DNA of 64,000 bases from an uncultured Sulfurimonas sp. (GCF_963662755.1 NZ_OY759725.1:1-64000), one strand, 5' to 3'. Positions 47,085 through 56,902 are shown, counted from the stretch's first letter. Program-made: numbers and translations. Notes: generated by a model not told the origin, from the sequence alone.

Positions 47085-48353
47085 CTAAAGACTCTTTGCA
47101 TGGTTTAAGATATCAAAGGCAAGAGTTAGTTTGTCTGCATCTGCTAAGGATTCTATTTTATTTGGAGTTATAAATTCTACTTTATTGTTGTCGCTTCCAA
47201 AGCTTGAAGAGTCTTTTAAAACATTTAAACAGACTGCATCTATTTTTTTTGTATCTATCATCTTTGAAGCATTTTTTATAGCTGTATCCTCAGCCATTTC
47301 AGCTTTAAAACCAATGGTTGTGATGCCATTTTTGTCTATGGAGTTTAAGATATCTACATTTTGTTTTAGGTTAAGCTCAAAAGTACTTCCAAGCATCTCT
47401 TTTTTTAGTTTTCCATCTTGTATAAACTCTGGGATATAGTCACTAACTGCTGCTGCCATAAAAAGATAGGGTTGCTTTTGTATTAAGTGTATCTGCTCAT
47501 CTCTCATAAGAGTTGCTTTTGAGAGTTTTCCTTTTTTAGCGATGCGTATAGAGTCCACTAAATACTCTAGCATCTCTGAAGAACTCCCAACATCTATGGT
47601 ATGCATATCATTTGGAATATTATCTTCAAATTTTGTAGCTATAAGATTTACATCAGCGCCTCTACAATAAAGTGCAGTAGCAAGTGCAGATGCCATTTTT
47701 CCACTTGAAAAGTTTGAGAGATATCGAACATCATCTATCTTCTCTATAGTTCCCCCACCTGTAACTATAACTCTTCTATCACTCCAAAATTCATCTTTTA
47801 AAAGTGCTCTTGCAGTTTGCCAAAAGATGTTTATGGGCTCAGCCATAGCACCATCACCTGTAGTTTTACAAGCAAGTTCTTTTGTTTGAGTATCTACCAT
47901 TTCATAGTTAGCGATGGCTAGCATCTTTAGATTTGCTTGAGTTATTGGGTTTTTAAGCATATTTGTATTTGCAGATGGGGCTAAGATTTTTTCTCCTGAA
48001 AATGCTAATGCGCATTGCAAAAGCATATTGTCAGCTATGGCATTTGCAAGTTTTGCTATGGTGTTTGCAGTTGCAGGAGCTATAACAAAAATATCCGAGG
48101 ACTCTGTAGTTTTTATATGATTGTGATTGGTTACCCAAGATTCATTTATATCATCCAATACTTGATTGGATGAGAGTGTTTCAAATGTAAGTGGAGTTAC
48201 AAATTTTTTAGCAGCTTCACTCATTACAACTTTAACATCAGCACCAGCCTTAACAAAGAGTCTAACTAGGTCAAGCGATTTATAAACAGCTATAGAACCT
48301 GTAACTCCTAAAAGTATTTTTTTACCTTTGAGTAAATCAGATGGAATAAGCAT
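47085..48353 (-). CDS. coaBC: Bifunctional phosphopantothenoylcysteine decarboxylase / synthase CoaBC
   Basis: The 422-residue coenzyme A enzyme has CoaC first (about 1-185; FMN site GSIAVYKSLDLVR, ATANTIAKLANAIADN, flap cysteine in KELACKTTGDGAMAEP) and CoaB second (VTGGGTIEKIDDVRYLSNFS, AAAVSDYIPEF). The decarboxylase motif PxMNxxMW reads PSANTNML: the key asparagine is kept but Met and Trp are replaced. It is the first gene of the operon, divergent from the cytochrome gene. Confidence 0.94.
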   Translation of the reverse strand: MLIPSDLLKGKKILLGVTGSIAVYKSLDLVRLFVKAGADVKVVMSEAAKKFVTPLTFETLSSNQVLDDINESWVTNHNHIKTTESSDIFVIAPATANTIAKLANAIADNMLLQCALAFSGEKILAPSANTNMLKNPITQANLKMLAIANYEMVDTQTKELACKTTGDGAMAEPINIFWQTARALLKDEFWSDRRVIVTGGGTIEKIDDVRYLSNFSSGKMASALATALYCRGADVNLIATKFEDNIPNDMHTIDVGSSSEMLEYLVDSIRIAKKGKLSKATLMRDEQIHLIQKQPYLFMAAAVSDYIPEFIQDGKLKKEMLGSTFELNLKQNVDILNSIDKNGITTIGFKAEMAEDTAIKNASKMIDTKKIDAVCLNVLKDSSSFGSDNNKVEFITPNKIESLADADKLTLAFDILNHAKSL

Positions 48354-48417
48354 TAAAATTACCTTATTAAAATATTGTGTGGATTATACCAAAATATATG
48401 AGTAGTAAATTTATATA

Positions 48418-48431
48418 TTGATGTATATCAA
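48418..48431. promoter_or_regulatory. Perfect FNR/CRP-type palindrome
   Basis: TTGATGTATATCAA equals the FNR consensus TTGAT-N4-ATCAA. Its centre (48424.5) is about 40.5 bp before the transcription start predicted from a -10 box TAAAAT at 48453-48458, the class II activator spacing. It lies upstream of the pentaheme cytochrome. Confidence 0.65.
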
Positions 48432-48488
48432 GCCAACTTTTATAAACTTAGATAAAATTTCAACTTATAATTATTAAAAGGATAATAT

Positions 48489-49595
48489 ATGAAAATATTA
48501 TTATACATCATAGCAATAAGCTCAGTTTTACTTGCTTCGGGGGATAGTGCAGACTCAGCTGCTTGTCAAAAGTGTCATCCAATTATAACAGCAGAATTTG
48601 AAAGTTCTATGCATAGAAAATCATCTATATATGATGATAAAATTCATAAAGCTGTTTGGGATAAACATCCATCTAAAGAAAAAGATGATTACACTTGTGC
48701 TAAGTGTCATACACCAAATGCAGACAAAGATTCTCAGCATAAAGGTATAACTTGTATTAGTTGTCACACTATTACAAATGTTGAAAAACACGCAAAAGTA
48801 AATAAAAATGTATTTACTGACAAAGATAAAACATTTTTTTCAGCTGAAGCTGGTCGTGAAAATGAAAAAGTTGAGTACAAAAAAACAACTACATGGTGGG
48901 GAAATAAAACTACAGTTGGTTCAGCATATCATGATATAGATTATACAAATGAAAATTATTATAATGGTCAAATGTGTATGGGATGTCATTCACATAGACA
49001 AAATTCTCATGAATTTTTAGTTTGTAGTGTAGAAGAAGAGGGTGCTAAAGATAAAGAGTCTAACTGTATCTCTTGTCATATGCCAAAAGTTGATGGAAGT
49101 GCTACAACAGTAAGACAAAGTAAACAACACGCTTTTCACGGTTTTGCAGGAGCTAGAGTTAAACCTGAGCTGCTAAGTGAATATGTTGAGCTTGGTTTTA
49201 ACAAATCTGCTAAAGGGTTTGAAGTAAGTGTAGAAAATAAAGCTCCACATAATCTTATGACACATCCTCTAAGAGTTGTTCAACTAAGAGCTACTCTTAT
49301 TAGAGATGAGAAACACACTCCATTAAAAACTTATACTTTTGTAAAAGTTATAGGTAAAGATGGTAAACCTGCTATGCCATGGTTAGCTACAGAAGTTGTA
49401 AAAGATACAATGATAAAAGCTAACGAAAAAAGAGTTTTAAAATTTGATGAGACTTTAAAAAGTGGCGATAAAGTAGAACTTCACTTAGGTTTCTTTTTAG
49501 TAAATCCTAAAGCTGTTGAAAAGTTAAATCTTCAAAATGAAAAAGAGATTACTGGGTTTAAAATCTTAAAAACTAAGCATTTTAACGTAGATTAA
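48489..49595 (+). CDS. Pentaheme cytochrome c, periplasmic
   Basis: The 368-residue protein has a signal peptide (MKILLYIIAISSVLLASG) and five CxxCH heme sites: CQKCH, CAKCH, CISCH, CMGCH and CISCH. Additional histidines between them may be axial ligands. The C-terminal 150 residues lack heme motifs and look like a beta-rich domain. It resembles cytochrome c-554-like multiheme carriers. It may pass electrons to a terminal reductase or act on nitrogen or sulfur compounds; the substrate is unknown. Ribosome site AAAAGGA. It probably answers to the FNR-type site upstream. Confidence 0.9.
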   Translation: MKILLYIIAISSVLLASGDSADSAACQKCHPIITAEFESSMHRKSSIYDDKIHKAVWDKHPSKEKDDYTCAKCHTPNADKDSQHKGITCISCHTITNVEKHAKVNKNVFTDKDKTFFSAEAGRENEKVEYKKTTTWWGNKTTVGSAYHDIDYTNENYYNGQMCMGCHSHRQNSHEFLVCSVEEEGAKDKESNCISCHMPKVDGSATTVRQSKQHAFHGFAGARVKPELLSEYVELGFNKSAKGFEVSVENKAPHNLMTHPLRVVQLRATLIRDEKHTPLKTYTFVKVIGKDGKPAMPWLATEVVKDTMIKANEKRVLKFDETLKSGDKVELHLGFFLVNPKAVEKLNLQNEKEITGFKILKTKHFNVD

Positions 49596-49603
49596 TCTTT
49601 ATA

Positions 49604-49640
49604 AGTAGAAGCTTCTTTATGTGGCTTCTGCTCTTTCTTA
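49604..49640 (+). terminator. Likely terminator after the cytochrome gene
   Basis: AGTAGAAGC (49604-49612) pairs with GCTTCTGCT (49624-49632; one G-T pair), followed by CTTTCTT. The T run is interrupted, so strength is uncertain. Confidence 0.5.
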
Positions 49641-49742
49641 CTTCATTATTTTTATATCATATTTTTTTATAAGCTAGACTTGCATCTTAGTTAATCTTTC
49701 TTTGCTAGAATCCCACTTTCAATTTTATACTTAAGGATTTTA

Positions 49743-50537
49743 ATGCAAGAAAATATTAGAAAATTTGTTGAAAACAACAAGTTTCAAAATTTTATAATCG
49801 CTCTTATTATCATCAATGGCATCACTATGGGCTTTGAGACATCAAAAGAGATTATGCAAGATTATGGATTTTATTTTCATCTATTTGACAAGTTGGTTAT
49901 TACTATATTTACCATAGAAATCATCCTTCGCATCTATGCTCATAGAGTCTCGTTTTTTAAAGATGCTTGGAGTCTTTTTGATTTTGCTATTGTGGCTATT
50001 TCTCTTGTTCCAACTACTGGTGGGTTTGAGATATTTAGAATTTTAAGAGTCTTTAGGTTATTTAGACTTATAACAGTAGTTCCGCAGATGCGAAAGATTG
50101 TTTTGGCACTTGTTAGTGTTATACCTGGGATGTTATCTATTGCAGGATTGTTGATGTTGTTTTTTTATATATTTGCTATTATGGCAACTCAACTCTATGC
50201 AGATACATTTCCTCAATGGTTTGGAACACTTGGAGAGTCATTTTATACACTTTTTCAAATTATGACTTTAGAGTCTTGGTCTATGGGAATAGTGCGACCT
50301 ATCATGGAGGTGCATCCATTTGCTTGGATGTTTTTTGTGCCATTTATATTTATGGTTACTTTTATTATGGTAAATCTTATTGTAGCAATAGTCGTAGATG
50401 CTATGGCTGAGATAAACAAAGATGAAACAAGCAGTGTTGTAGATGAAATTCACACTCATGAGGATAGTACAAGTTTACAGTTAGAGAAGTTGCATCTTGA
50501 ACTCAGAGAGTTAAAAGAGTTGCTTCAAGCTAGATAG
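49743..50537 (+). CDS. Voltage-gated sodium channel (BacNaV, NavAb-like)
   Basis: The 264-residue single-domain channel forms tetramers. Spans S1-S4 carry the voltage sensor, with S4 arginines at 99, 102, 105 and 108 ([13 protein letters not shown]). The pore filter is TLESWSM at 175-181, so its glutamate is at residue 177. As I recall, NavAb of Arcobacter has the same filter with Glu177. S6 leads into a coiled-coil tail (about 235-264). It would admit sodium upon depolarisation. It stands alone after the cytochrome gene and its end overlaps the L,D-transpeptidase gene by eight bases. Confidence 0.94.
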   Translation: MQENIRKFVENNKFQNFIIALIIINGITMGFETSKEIMQDYGFYFHLFDKLVITIFTIEIILRIYAHRVSFFKDAWSLFDFAIVAISLVPTTGGFEIFRILRVFRLFRLITVVPQMRKIVLALVSVIPGMLSIAGLLMLFFYIFAIMATQLYADTFPQWFGTLGESFYTLFQIMTLESWSMGIVRPIMEVHPFAWMFFVPFIFMVTFIMVNLIVAIVVDAMAEINKDETSSVVDEIHTHEDSTSLQLEKLHLELRELKELLQAR

Positions 50538-51375
50538 AGTCAACTACTAGCATAAACTCTCCAGCTAAATCATAGTGTTTAGGTTTAGTTGGTGGTTTTT
50601 TATACGGATGTGTCCATTTTTTTCCATCATAGAGATGTTTAAAAAAAACCAAGTTATTGTCAAGATAAATATTTAAATCATTGCTCATGCGGATGCATCC
50701 ATGTGATTGTGGAGTTCCAAGAGGTGCTGTACTTTTATGTGCATGCATAGCAAATTTTAGTTTGCCATTTATGAGTTTATAATTTTTAGAATCTTTAATT
50801 TTTTTATTGTTTTTATCAAAAGTGCTATATCTAAAACTATCTTGCTCTCCAAAGTAAAATACAAATCTATCTTTTTCTCCATAAGGTAGTGTAAATTTAT
50901 CTATGTTTAACTCTCCATCAGAGCGCCAACCACTCTTTATATTAAAAAAACCAGTTGGAGTTTTAAAGTAATGATCTTCTCCATTTTTAACTTCTTTTTC
51001 TCTATCTATATTTCCACTAGAGATAAAATCAAATCCTATGGGATAAAAATCTTTCATAGGTTTATCGTACAAAACAACTATAAGAACTTGGTTTGACAAA
51101 TCAACTAAGCTTAAAAATTGTGACGATTTTAAGTGCTTCATCTGCTTTGCTAGAAGAACTTTAGCTCTTTTCCAGTAGAAGTTATAAACACGAAACCTTT
51201 TTGCTCTTTTTTGTATGGCTTTTTTTACCTTTGATTTGTTTTTATATTTTTCATACAAAGGTTTTAAAACAACTGTAGTATGAAAATCTTTTTGCATCTT
51301 TTTTACATTAAATTCTGTAGAGTATAAAAGCGTAGATAGAAGTAAAAAAATTATTGAAATTTTAAATTTATTCAT
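50530..51375 (-). CDS. L,D-transpeptidase (YkuD family)
   Basis: About 281 residues from ATG 51375, chosen because a signal peptide follows ([19 protein letters not shown]); an ATG 33 bases upstream is possible. The YkuD domain has the catalytic cysteine in SHGCIRM and the preceding histidine in MHAHKST. In related Campylobacterota such enzymes set helical cell shape or crosslink peptidoglycan. The start lies inside the end of the YcaO gene, so they are co-transcribed. Confidence 0.9.
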   Translation of the reverse strand: MNKFKISIIFLLLSTLLYSTEFNVKKMQKDFHTTVVLKPLYEKYKNKSKVKKAIQKRAKRFRVYNFYWKRAKVLLAKQMKHLKSSQFLSLVDLSNQVLIVVLYDKPMKDFYPIGFDFISSGNIDREKEVKNGEDHYFKTPTGFFNIKSGWRSDGELNIDKFTLPYGEKDRFVFYFGEQDSFRYSTFDKNNKKIKDSKNYKLINGKLKFAMHAHKSTAPLGTPQSHGCIRMSNDLNIYLDNNLVFFKHLYDGKKWTHPYKKPPTKPKHYDLAGEFMLVVDSI

Positions 51376-52990
51376 ATATTTTTGCTTTTTTACTCTCAAG
51401 TTTGTCATACATTAAAAGCATATTTTTATACTCATTACTAAGAGTTGTATCTATAAGAAAATCTGTTGCATCTAGTATGTTTAAAGCTTTTTCAACGCTA
51501 TCTTGTGTGAAAATATTGTACATAGCATCTTCATACTCTGCAAAATCTAACTCCAGCTCTTCCATGCGTGAGATTTCAACTATGATGCGAGCAAGCTTAG
51601 AGTCTGAGTATTCAAGTAATTCAAGTGCTTCATCATACTCTTTTAACAAGAGATATATCTGTGCTTTAAACTCTCTCATAGTAAAGTTGTTCTCAAATAC
51701 AACCCCTATAAATTTTTCCATATTCAGAGAGTCTTCAAGTGATTCTATACTTATCATAATATCTTGAGGGTCATAATCACGGAAGTTTAAAACCATATCA
51801 CGAATCTCTTTGCCTGAGTTTTTATTGTTATATATCAAATCTTCTATGGGATAAACTTCGGAGATGCCAGGCACTAGCATCTGACAAGAGTAAAAGCCAA
51901 GATAATTATACTCTCGCAAATAACTCTCTTTGTCAAGTTTGTTCAAAATGCCCATAAGAAAGTCATACTCATCTTCACTTGTTTTACCATTGTAGATGCA
52001 AGGAGAGTATTTAAAACTATTTTTAGCACTTAAAAAACCAAAGCCTAGCTTTCCGTTTGAGTCTATAAAGTGAGACTCAAGATTAAAACTATCGGCAACT
52101 ATGCTCATGTCAAAAGTTGGCATCTCAAATGTGTCTAGATTTTCTAGTGAGCGTCCTTGCATCAGTTCTGTCATAGTTCTCTCTAGTGATACCTCTAAGA
52201 TAGGATGCGCTCCAAAAGATACAAAAAGAGTAGAGTTTTTAGGGTTTATAAGTGAGATGGCAGTTACAGGAAATTTCCCACCAAGAGATGCATCTAAGAC
52301 CTCTACAATATAGCCTAACTCTCTAAGAGTGAGTAAATCTTTGTAAACTCTTGAAAATGACTTTATAGTTTGCTCTGGAAATTTAGGTAAGGAGTATCCA
52401 TTTTTTATAATCTCTATCTTTGCATAACGCTCAAAAATTTCACTAAGCGCTTGAACTTGAGCCTCTTTTGGAGTATTTCCACTTGCTAAACCATTGCTAA
52501 CATAGAGATTATTTAAAATGTTTAATGGTATAAATGTTGTCTCTTTGTTTGAGTGTTTTACAAAAGGAAGAGCAACAACTTTATCTTCATAGTCGCTATT
52601 AAAATCAACTAAATCATCATCGCTTAATTGTTTTTCAGGGTTGTAAATCTTTTTTAGTTCATCATTTAAGTATGCTCCACCAAATTCAAATGCAACTTCA
52701 TCAGGAAAATACTTTCTATTTGCTAGATAAAAATCACTAAAAAAGTTGTTAGTTTGAAGTCTCTCAATATACTCCCCTAAAGCACTAGCAACAGATGCAT
52801 CTTCTAATATCCCTTTTCCATTTGAGTAGATATGTTTTGGTGCTTCAACTGAAGTAAGGTTTACAGAAAAACAGTTCTGCAATGGATGCTTTTGTTGTGA
52901 AAAATTTATCTCAAATCCAGCATCTAAGAGTACAGTTTGCATCTTAGTTATTGACTCTTTTAGAGGTGCATCTTTAGATATGAAGTTCAT
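51368..52990 (-). CDS. ycaO: YcaO-domain protein, E. coli YcaO type
   Basis: The 540-residue protein has the full layout of E. coli YcaO: an ATP-binding YcaO domain (NGKGILEDASVASALGEYIE, SNGLASGNTPKEAQVQALSE, SEIFERYAK), then a C-terminal helical repeat region. E. coli YcaO helps RimO methylthiolate ribosomal protein S12; thioamide or azoline formation is the other YcaO role, with peptide clusters. No precursor peptide or RimO gene is visible here, so the S12 role is the better guess. Confidence 0.85.
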   Translation of the reverse strand: MNFISKDAPLKESITKMQTVLLDAGFEINFSQQKHPLQNCFSVNLTSVEAPKHIYSNGKGILEDASVASALGEYIERLQTNNFFSDFYLANRKYFPDEVAFEFGGAYLNDELKKIYNPEKQLSDDDLVDFNSDYEDKVVALPFVKHSNKETTFIPLNILNNLYVSNGLASGNTPKEAQVQALSEIFERYAKIEIIKNGYSLPKFPEQTIKSFSRVYKDLLTLRELGYIVEVLDASLGGKFPVTAISLINPKNSTLFVSFGAHPILEVSLERTMTELMQGRSLENLDTFEMPTFDMSIVADSFNLESHFIDSNGKLGFGFLSAKNSFKYSPCIYNGKTSEDEYDFLMGILNKLDKESYLREYNYLGFYSCQMLVPGISEVYPIEDLIYNNKNSGKEIRDMVLNFRDYDPQDIMISIESLEDSLNMEKFIGVVFENNFTMREFKAQIYLLLKEYDEALELLEYSDSKLARIIVEISRMEELELDFAEYEDAMYNIFTQDSVEKALNILDATDFLIDTTLSNEYKNMLLMYDKLESKKAKIYE

Positions 52991-53037
52991 TTAATCTTGC
53001 TCATTTTTGTATTCCTTATGATTTAGTGTGATTATAG

Positions 53038-53535
53038 CTAATTGTTGATTTTACAAGTTTTGTTTGAGTAGTGAGTGGCACTCACAACATCTCCAATAAT
53101 TGCCCTATGATAAAGGTATGGTTTTTTAATATTTTTAATGACGTATCTACCACCAGATGCAGTGATAACTTCTAAAGTACCAACATCCAAGATTTTTTTA
53201 AAATTTTTACTAATTGGTTTTATATATATGGTTCTAATATCTTCAAGATTTATGGGAAATATCTCTTTTGTTTTGTAACCCTTGAGTATGATAAGTCTCT
53301 TTTGAGTAAGCAAACAGTGGTATGAGTTTTTCTCTTTTATCTCTTGAAGATTAACATAAAATGTTCGTGTAACTAAAACTAAACCAATCACACCTATACC
53401 ATATTCATAGCCTATAAAAAGTAGTAAAAAACCAAGTAAATAAAGAGATGCTATACCCATGTAAAAAGTTTTTGATATATCTGCTTTTACCAACACGGAT
53501 TCATCTTTATGCAAAAGCTTTTGGATGTTGCTCAT
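53038..53535 (-). CDS. PH-domain (bPH2-like) membrane protein
   Basis: About 165 residues from ATG 53535 (GAGGTG upstream; GTG at 53541 is in frame). It has one hydrophobic hairpin (FYMGIASLYLLGFLLLFIG, GVIGLVLVTRTFYV), then a PH-like domain (YHCLLTQKRLIILKGYKTK, EIFPINLEDIRTI, LEVITASGGRYVIKNI). The role is unknown. It stands between two transcription units and is not clearly in an operon. Confidence 0.75.
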   Translation of the reverse strand: MSNIQKLLHKDESVLVKADISKTFYMGIASLYLLGFLLLFIGYEYGIGVIGLVLVTRTFYVNLQEIKEKNSYHCLLTQKRLIILKGYKTKEIFPINLEDIRTIYIKPISKNFKKILDVGTLEVITASGGRYVIKNIKKPYLYHRAIIGDVVSATHYSNKTCKINN

Positions 53536-53604
53536 AAGCACCTCACTGTTTTACACCATTGTATCTTATTTATTAAATCAAAAGTTATCAATGGTGTATA
53601 GAAA

Positions 53605-54015
53605 CTACTCTAACATTTGAAGTTGTTTTTTACTTAAGACTTTTTTTGTATCGTAGATACACTCTAAATGAAGCATAGTAGCTTCTGCTCTTAACTCTGC
53701 TAACTTCTCAACATCCTCTTCTAAACTTGAAGGTTTAGCACCATTTGCAATGGCTTTTACTATACTATCTTCTAGAGGAAATATTTCACTCTTTAAACTC
53801 GCTATACCACTCATAGTCTTTTCTCTAATAACTTTTAATTTTGCTTTTTGCTCAATTGTGAAACCAACTTCTTTGTTATCCCAGTTCTGCTTTACCCACA
53901 TTGTAGTGTGTGGCAACTTCCCTTGAATAAGAAACGGTTTTTGTTGTGCAACTAATGAAGTTGAACCTATAGATAATACTAAAATAGTTAGTATTGCTAA
54001 GTTTTTTATTTTCAT
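53605..54015 (-). CDS. Spy/CpxP-like periplasmic protein
   Basis: The 136-residue exported protein has a signal peptide (LAILTILVLSIGSTSLVAQ) and a helical core with ALKVIREKTMSGIASLKSEI-like features. The LTxxQ-type segment here is FTIEQKAKLK near residue 53. Spy-like proteins are periplasmic chaperones or metal-stress proteins. No partner kinase or transporter is adjacent. It is a single gene. Confidence 0.75.
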   Translation of the reverse strand: MKIKNLAILTILVLSIGSTSLVAQQKPFLIQGKLPHTTMWVKQNWDNKEVGFTIEQKAKLKVIREKTMSGIASLKSEIFPLEDSIVKAIANGAKPSSLEEDVEKLAELRAEATMLHLECIYDTKKVLSKKQLQMLE

Positions 54016-54086
54016 ATGTTCTTCCTTTTATTTGATAAAGTAATAGTATTGTATCTATATTAAGTCAATGTTAGTATATTGATTTA

Positions 54087-54476
54087 TTATAGTTCAAAGT
54101 GTGCAAATGCACCTTCTACACTTAAGACATTTTTATAACTTGTCTTTGATATTTTTACATGTTTTGTATTTAAATCGCACACCGCTATACGAAAGTTTGA
54201 ACTCATGTATGGCTCAACAATGCATATGATTTTATCGTCAATCTGCCTTGTTGCATGGATAACTCCGCTAAGAGTATGAAAAAAGTATTTTGGATAAGTT
54301 AAGGGTGTAATTTCTACAACCTCTGCAACTATTTTTTTATCAAGATTTTGTCTAAGAAGATTAGCATCTTCATAGTTGTCAAACTGAATGCACCAGTCAT
54401 CAAACTCTTTATTAAAGCGTTTTAAACCCTCATCCAAAAAACCGCCTGCCGCTGATTGCAGAGCAAATATACTCAT
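54087..54476 (-). CDS. Hypothetical protein
   Basis: A 129-residue, probably soluble protein without a signal peptide or recognised motif. It contains two tryptophan/aromatic clusters (FDDWCIQFDNYED, YPKYFFHTLSG) and a beta-rich end. It follows the sbcC stop by 57 bases on the same strand and may belong to that transcript. Confidence 0.6.
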   Translation of the reverse strand: MSIFALQSAAGGFLDEGLKRFNKEFDDWCIQFDNYEDANLLRQNLDKKIVAEVVEITPLTYPKYFFHTLSGVIHATRQIDDKIICIVEPYMSSNFRIAVCDLNTKHVKISKTSYKNVLSVEGAFAHFEL

Positions 54477-54532
54477 TTATAAAATCCTATAATAATATTT
54501 TTAATTATACTTCTTAGCCTCTTTGATATACT

Positions 54533-56902
54533 TTACAACTCTACAACCCGCTCAAACATCTCTTTTATCTCCATCTCGTGAGATATCAAAAATATCTGTC
54601 TGTATTGCTCTTTAATGGTGTGAAAGGCTTCTAATATTTCCATTCGGCGGCTCTCATCTTGCGAGCCGAAAACTTCATCAAATGCCAAGAAACCAATGCT
54701 ACTCGCACCACTTAATTCTGTTAGTGTTTTGCTTATAGCTATGCGAAGTACCAAGTTTGCTAGGTCTATTTCTCCACCACTGAAGCGTTCTATGGGGTAT
54801 TTTTTGCCATCATCATATATGAAAAAATCAAAGTCATTGTTTACTTCTATATGTTGGTATTTGCCTTTTGTTATGTTTGCGTACATTTGGGATGCTATAG
54901 CAGAGATGCGAGGAGCAACTTTTGCGTTTAGCTTTGTTTTAAATTCCGCTAAACTTAGTTTTATTTTTTCATAATCTATCAAATCATCTTTTTTTGTTTG
55001 AACTTTTTTTAGTTGAGTTTTATTGTTTTGTAAAGAACTCTCAATACTCTTTAATTCTCCATTTATAGAAGCAACTTCAAGATGAAGTTCATGTATAATT
55101 TGAGTTTGTGTTTGTAGATTTTTTAGTGCATCTTCATGTTCTAGTAACTTTTGCTTATGTTCATTTTCATCATAGTGTACTTTATTGTACTCTTTGTCTT
55201 TTTCTTCATACTTTTTAGTTAAATCTTCTATATTTTTTGTTACATTTTCTAAGTCCAATTTAATTGCATCTAGCCTTTTTAACTCAGTTTCAAGCGAAAG
55301 TATATGTTTGTATTTTTGTGTTAGTTCATTGTGTTCTTTAGAGATTTTTTGATGAAGAGATGCATCGTATTGAAATGCTTTAAGAGCTTCTATCTCTTCT
55401 TTATTTTTTAGCCCTTTTTTCTCTATAGATGCAAAATGTTCTTTTGCACGAGAGAGATCTTTTAGTTTACTCGCTATGATATTTAACTCTTTTGTAAGTT
55501 CTTGAGACTCTCTGTCTTTGAGAGTTTTTTTCTCTAAAAGATTTGCTTTTTCTTTTTGTACTTTTTCAAGTTCTATCTTGTCTTTTTTTATCTTTATTTT
55601 ACTATGGTCTTCAACTATTTCATTTAGTGAATTTAAAACATTATCATACTCTTCTAAAAGTGGTCTTGTGCAGGTTGGACAAGCTGAATCACGACCAAGT
55701 TTTTGTATGTTTGAGATTTTTATATTTGTTTCATTTATAACTCTCGTCTCAGATGCTATCTCTTGAAGTAGTTTTTGCTCTAAAGCAACTTTTGCATCTA
55801 TAGCTTCTTGAAGTAAGAGTAAATTTTGTTCAAAATTTTTTGCATCTACTCTTTTTTGTTCTTGATTTTCACACTCTTGCATCAGTGTGGTGATGTCTGT
55901 TTTTGCCTTAGTATATTGTTCCCTTAGTTGAACTTGCTCTTTTGTTAAACCCTCACGTTTTAGATGATACTCTTTAAGTAACTCTAAGTTTTTTAAATCT
56001 TCTTCCAAAGTAAAATAAGATTTTTTAATATTTTCAAGTTTTGCAAGTTCTTCTTTTTTATGTTCTAGTTCATGGTTTTGAGCTATGAGTTTTGCTTGGT
56101 TTAGTAGTTCTATACTTTTGGAGTTTTTTATGAGTTCTAAGCTAGAAAATAGTTTTTGTTTTTGCTCTTTTGTTTTTGAAAAGATTTCAAGCTCTTTTTT
56201 TATGGATATCTCTTTGTTTTTAAGATTTAAAAGCTCTTTATTTTTGTTTTGTTCATCTTTTAGAATAGTATTTTTTTTATCTTCGTTTTTTTGAATACTT
56301 TGCTGTTTTTCTTTTATCTCATCTTCACTTAGAAGTAACTCTTTAGATGCTGTTATATCTCTTTTTAATTCACGACTCTTTTGTACTAACTCATTTTCTA
56401 TAAAATCAATTTTTTCTAAGCCTAAAAGACGACGTATCATCTTTTTACGATCTTCATTTTTAAGAGAGCTTAAGCTTGTTAGCTCTTTTTGAGATGCAAA
56501 GAGTGTGTGCATAAATGCGTCTTTGTTCATGCCTATAAGTTTTATGATGGCAGCTGTAACTTCTTTTGCTCCACTAGTTGTAAGTTCACCGTTTTTAAAG
56601 AACTTCGCATTTGCACTTAGAGACTTTCCTCTAAATTCTCGTAGCACTTTGTACTCAATGCCTTCAAACTCAAAGTCAAGTTCAACAACTACAACATCTT
56701 TAGTAGATGCGTTTGCATTACGGATGATATCTTTGTTACCTCTGTTTTTAAACTCTCCATAAAGTCCAAAAAGTATGGCTTCAAATATTGTAGATTTTCC
56801 ACTTCCATTTTTACCGATGATACCTATGAGTCCTTCACCAAACTCTATAGTCTTAGTTGTGTACTTTTTAAAATTTGAGAGATGGATTTTAGTTAATATC
56901 AT
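54533..56902 (-). CDS. sbcC: DNA repair ATPase SbcC (Rad50-like)
   Basis: About 789 residues from ATG 56902, which overlaps the sbcD stop by 14 bases; an upstream ATG at 56926 is less consistent. Walker A is GKNGSGKSTIF. Long coiled-coil arms surround a zinc-hook motif CPTC near residue 410, and the C-terminus has the signature RFSGGEIDLANLVLRIA and Walker B FLAFDEVFGSQDE. With SbcD it processes hairpins and protein-blocked DNA ends. It is shorter than E. coli SbcC and close to Rad50 size. Confidence 0.94.
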   Translation of the reverse strand: MILTKIHLSNFKKYTTKTIEFGEGLIGIIGKNGSGKSTIFEAILFGLYGEFKNRGNKDIIRNANASTKDVVVVELDFEFEGIEYKVLREFRGKSLSANAKFFKNGELTTSGAKEVTAAIIKLIGMNKDAFMHTLFASQKELTSLSSLKNEDRKKMIRRLLGLEKIDFIENELVQKSRELKRDITASKELLLSEDEIKEKQQSIQKNEDKKNTILKDEQNKNKELLNLKNKEISIKKELEIFSKTKEQKQKLFSSLELIKNSKSIELLNQAKLIAQNHELEHKKEELAKLENIKKSYFTLEEDLKNLELLKEYHLKREGLTKEQVQLREQYTKAKTDITTLMQECENQEQKRVDAKNFEQNLLLLQEAIDAKVALEQKLLQEIASETRVINETNIKISNIQKLGRDSACPTCTRPLLEEYDNVLNSLNEIVEDHSKIKIKKDKIELEKVQKEKANLLEKKTLKDRESQELTKELNIIASKLKDLSRAKEHFASIEKKGLKNKEEIEALKAFQYDASLHQKISKEHNELTQKYKHILSLETELKRLDAIKLDLENVTKNIEDLTKKYEEKDKEYNKVHYDENEHKQKLLEHEDALKNLQTQTQIIHELHLEVASINGELKSIESSLQNNKTQLKKVQTKKDDLIDYEKIKLSLAEFKTKLNAKVAPRISAIASQMYANITKGKYQHIEVNNDFDFFIYDDGKKYPIERFSGGEIDLANLVLRIAISKTLTELSGASSIGFLAFDEVFGSQDESRRMEILEAFHTIKEQYRQIFLISHEMEIKEMFERVVEL

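Noticed and set aside
48354..48488. tRNA or small RNA gene in the coaBC-cytochrome gap
   Set aside because: No cloverleaf arms or CCA end. The gap is explained by a promoter and the FNR-type palindrome.
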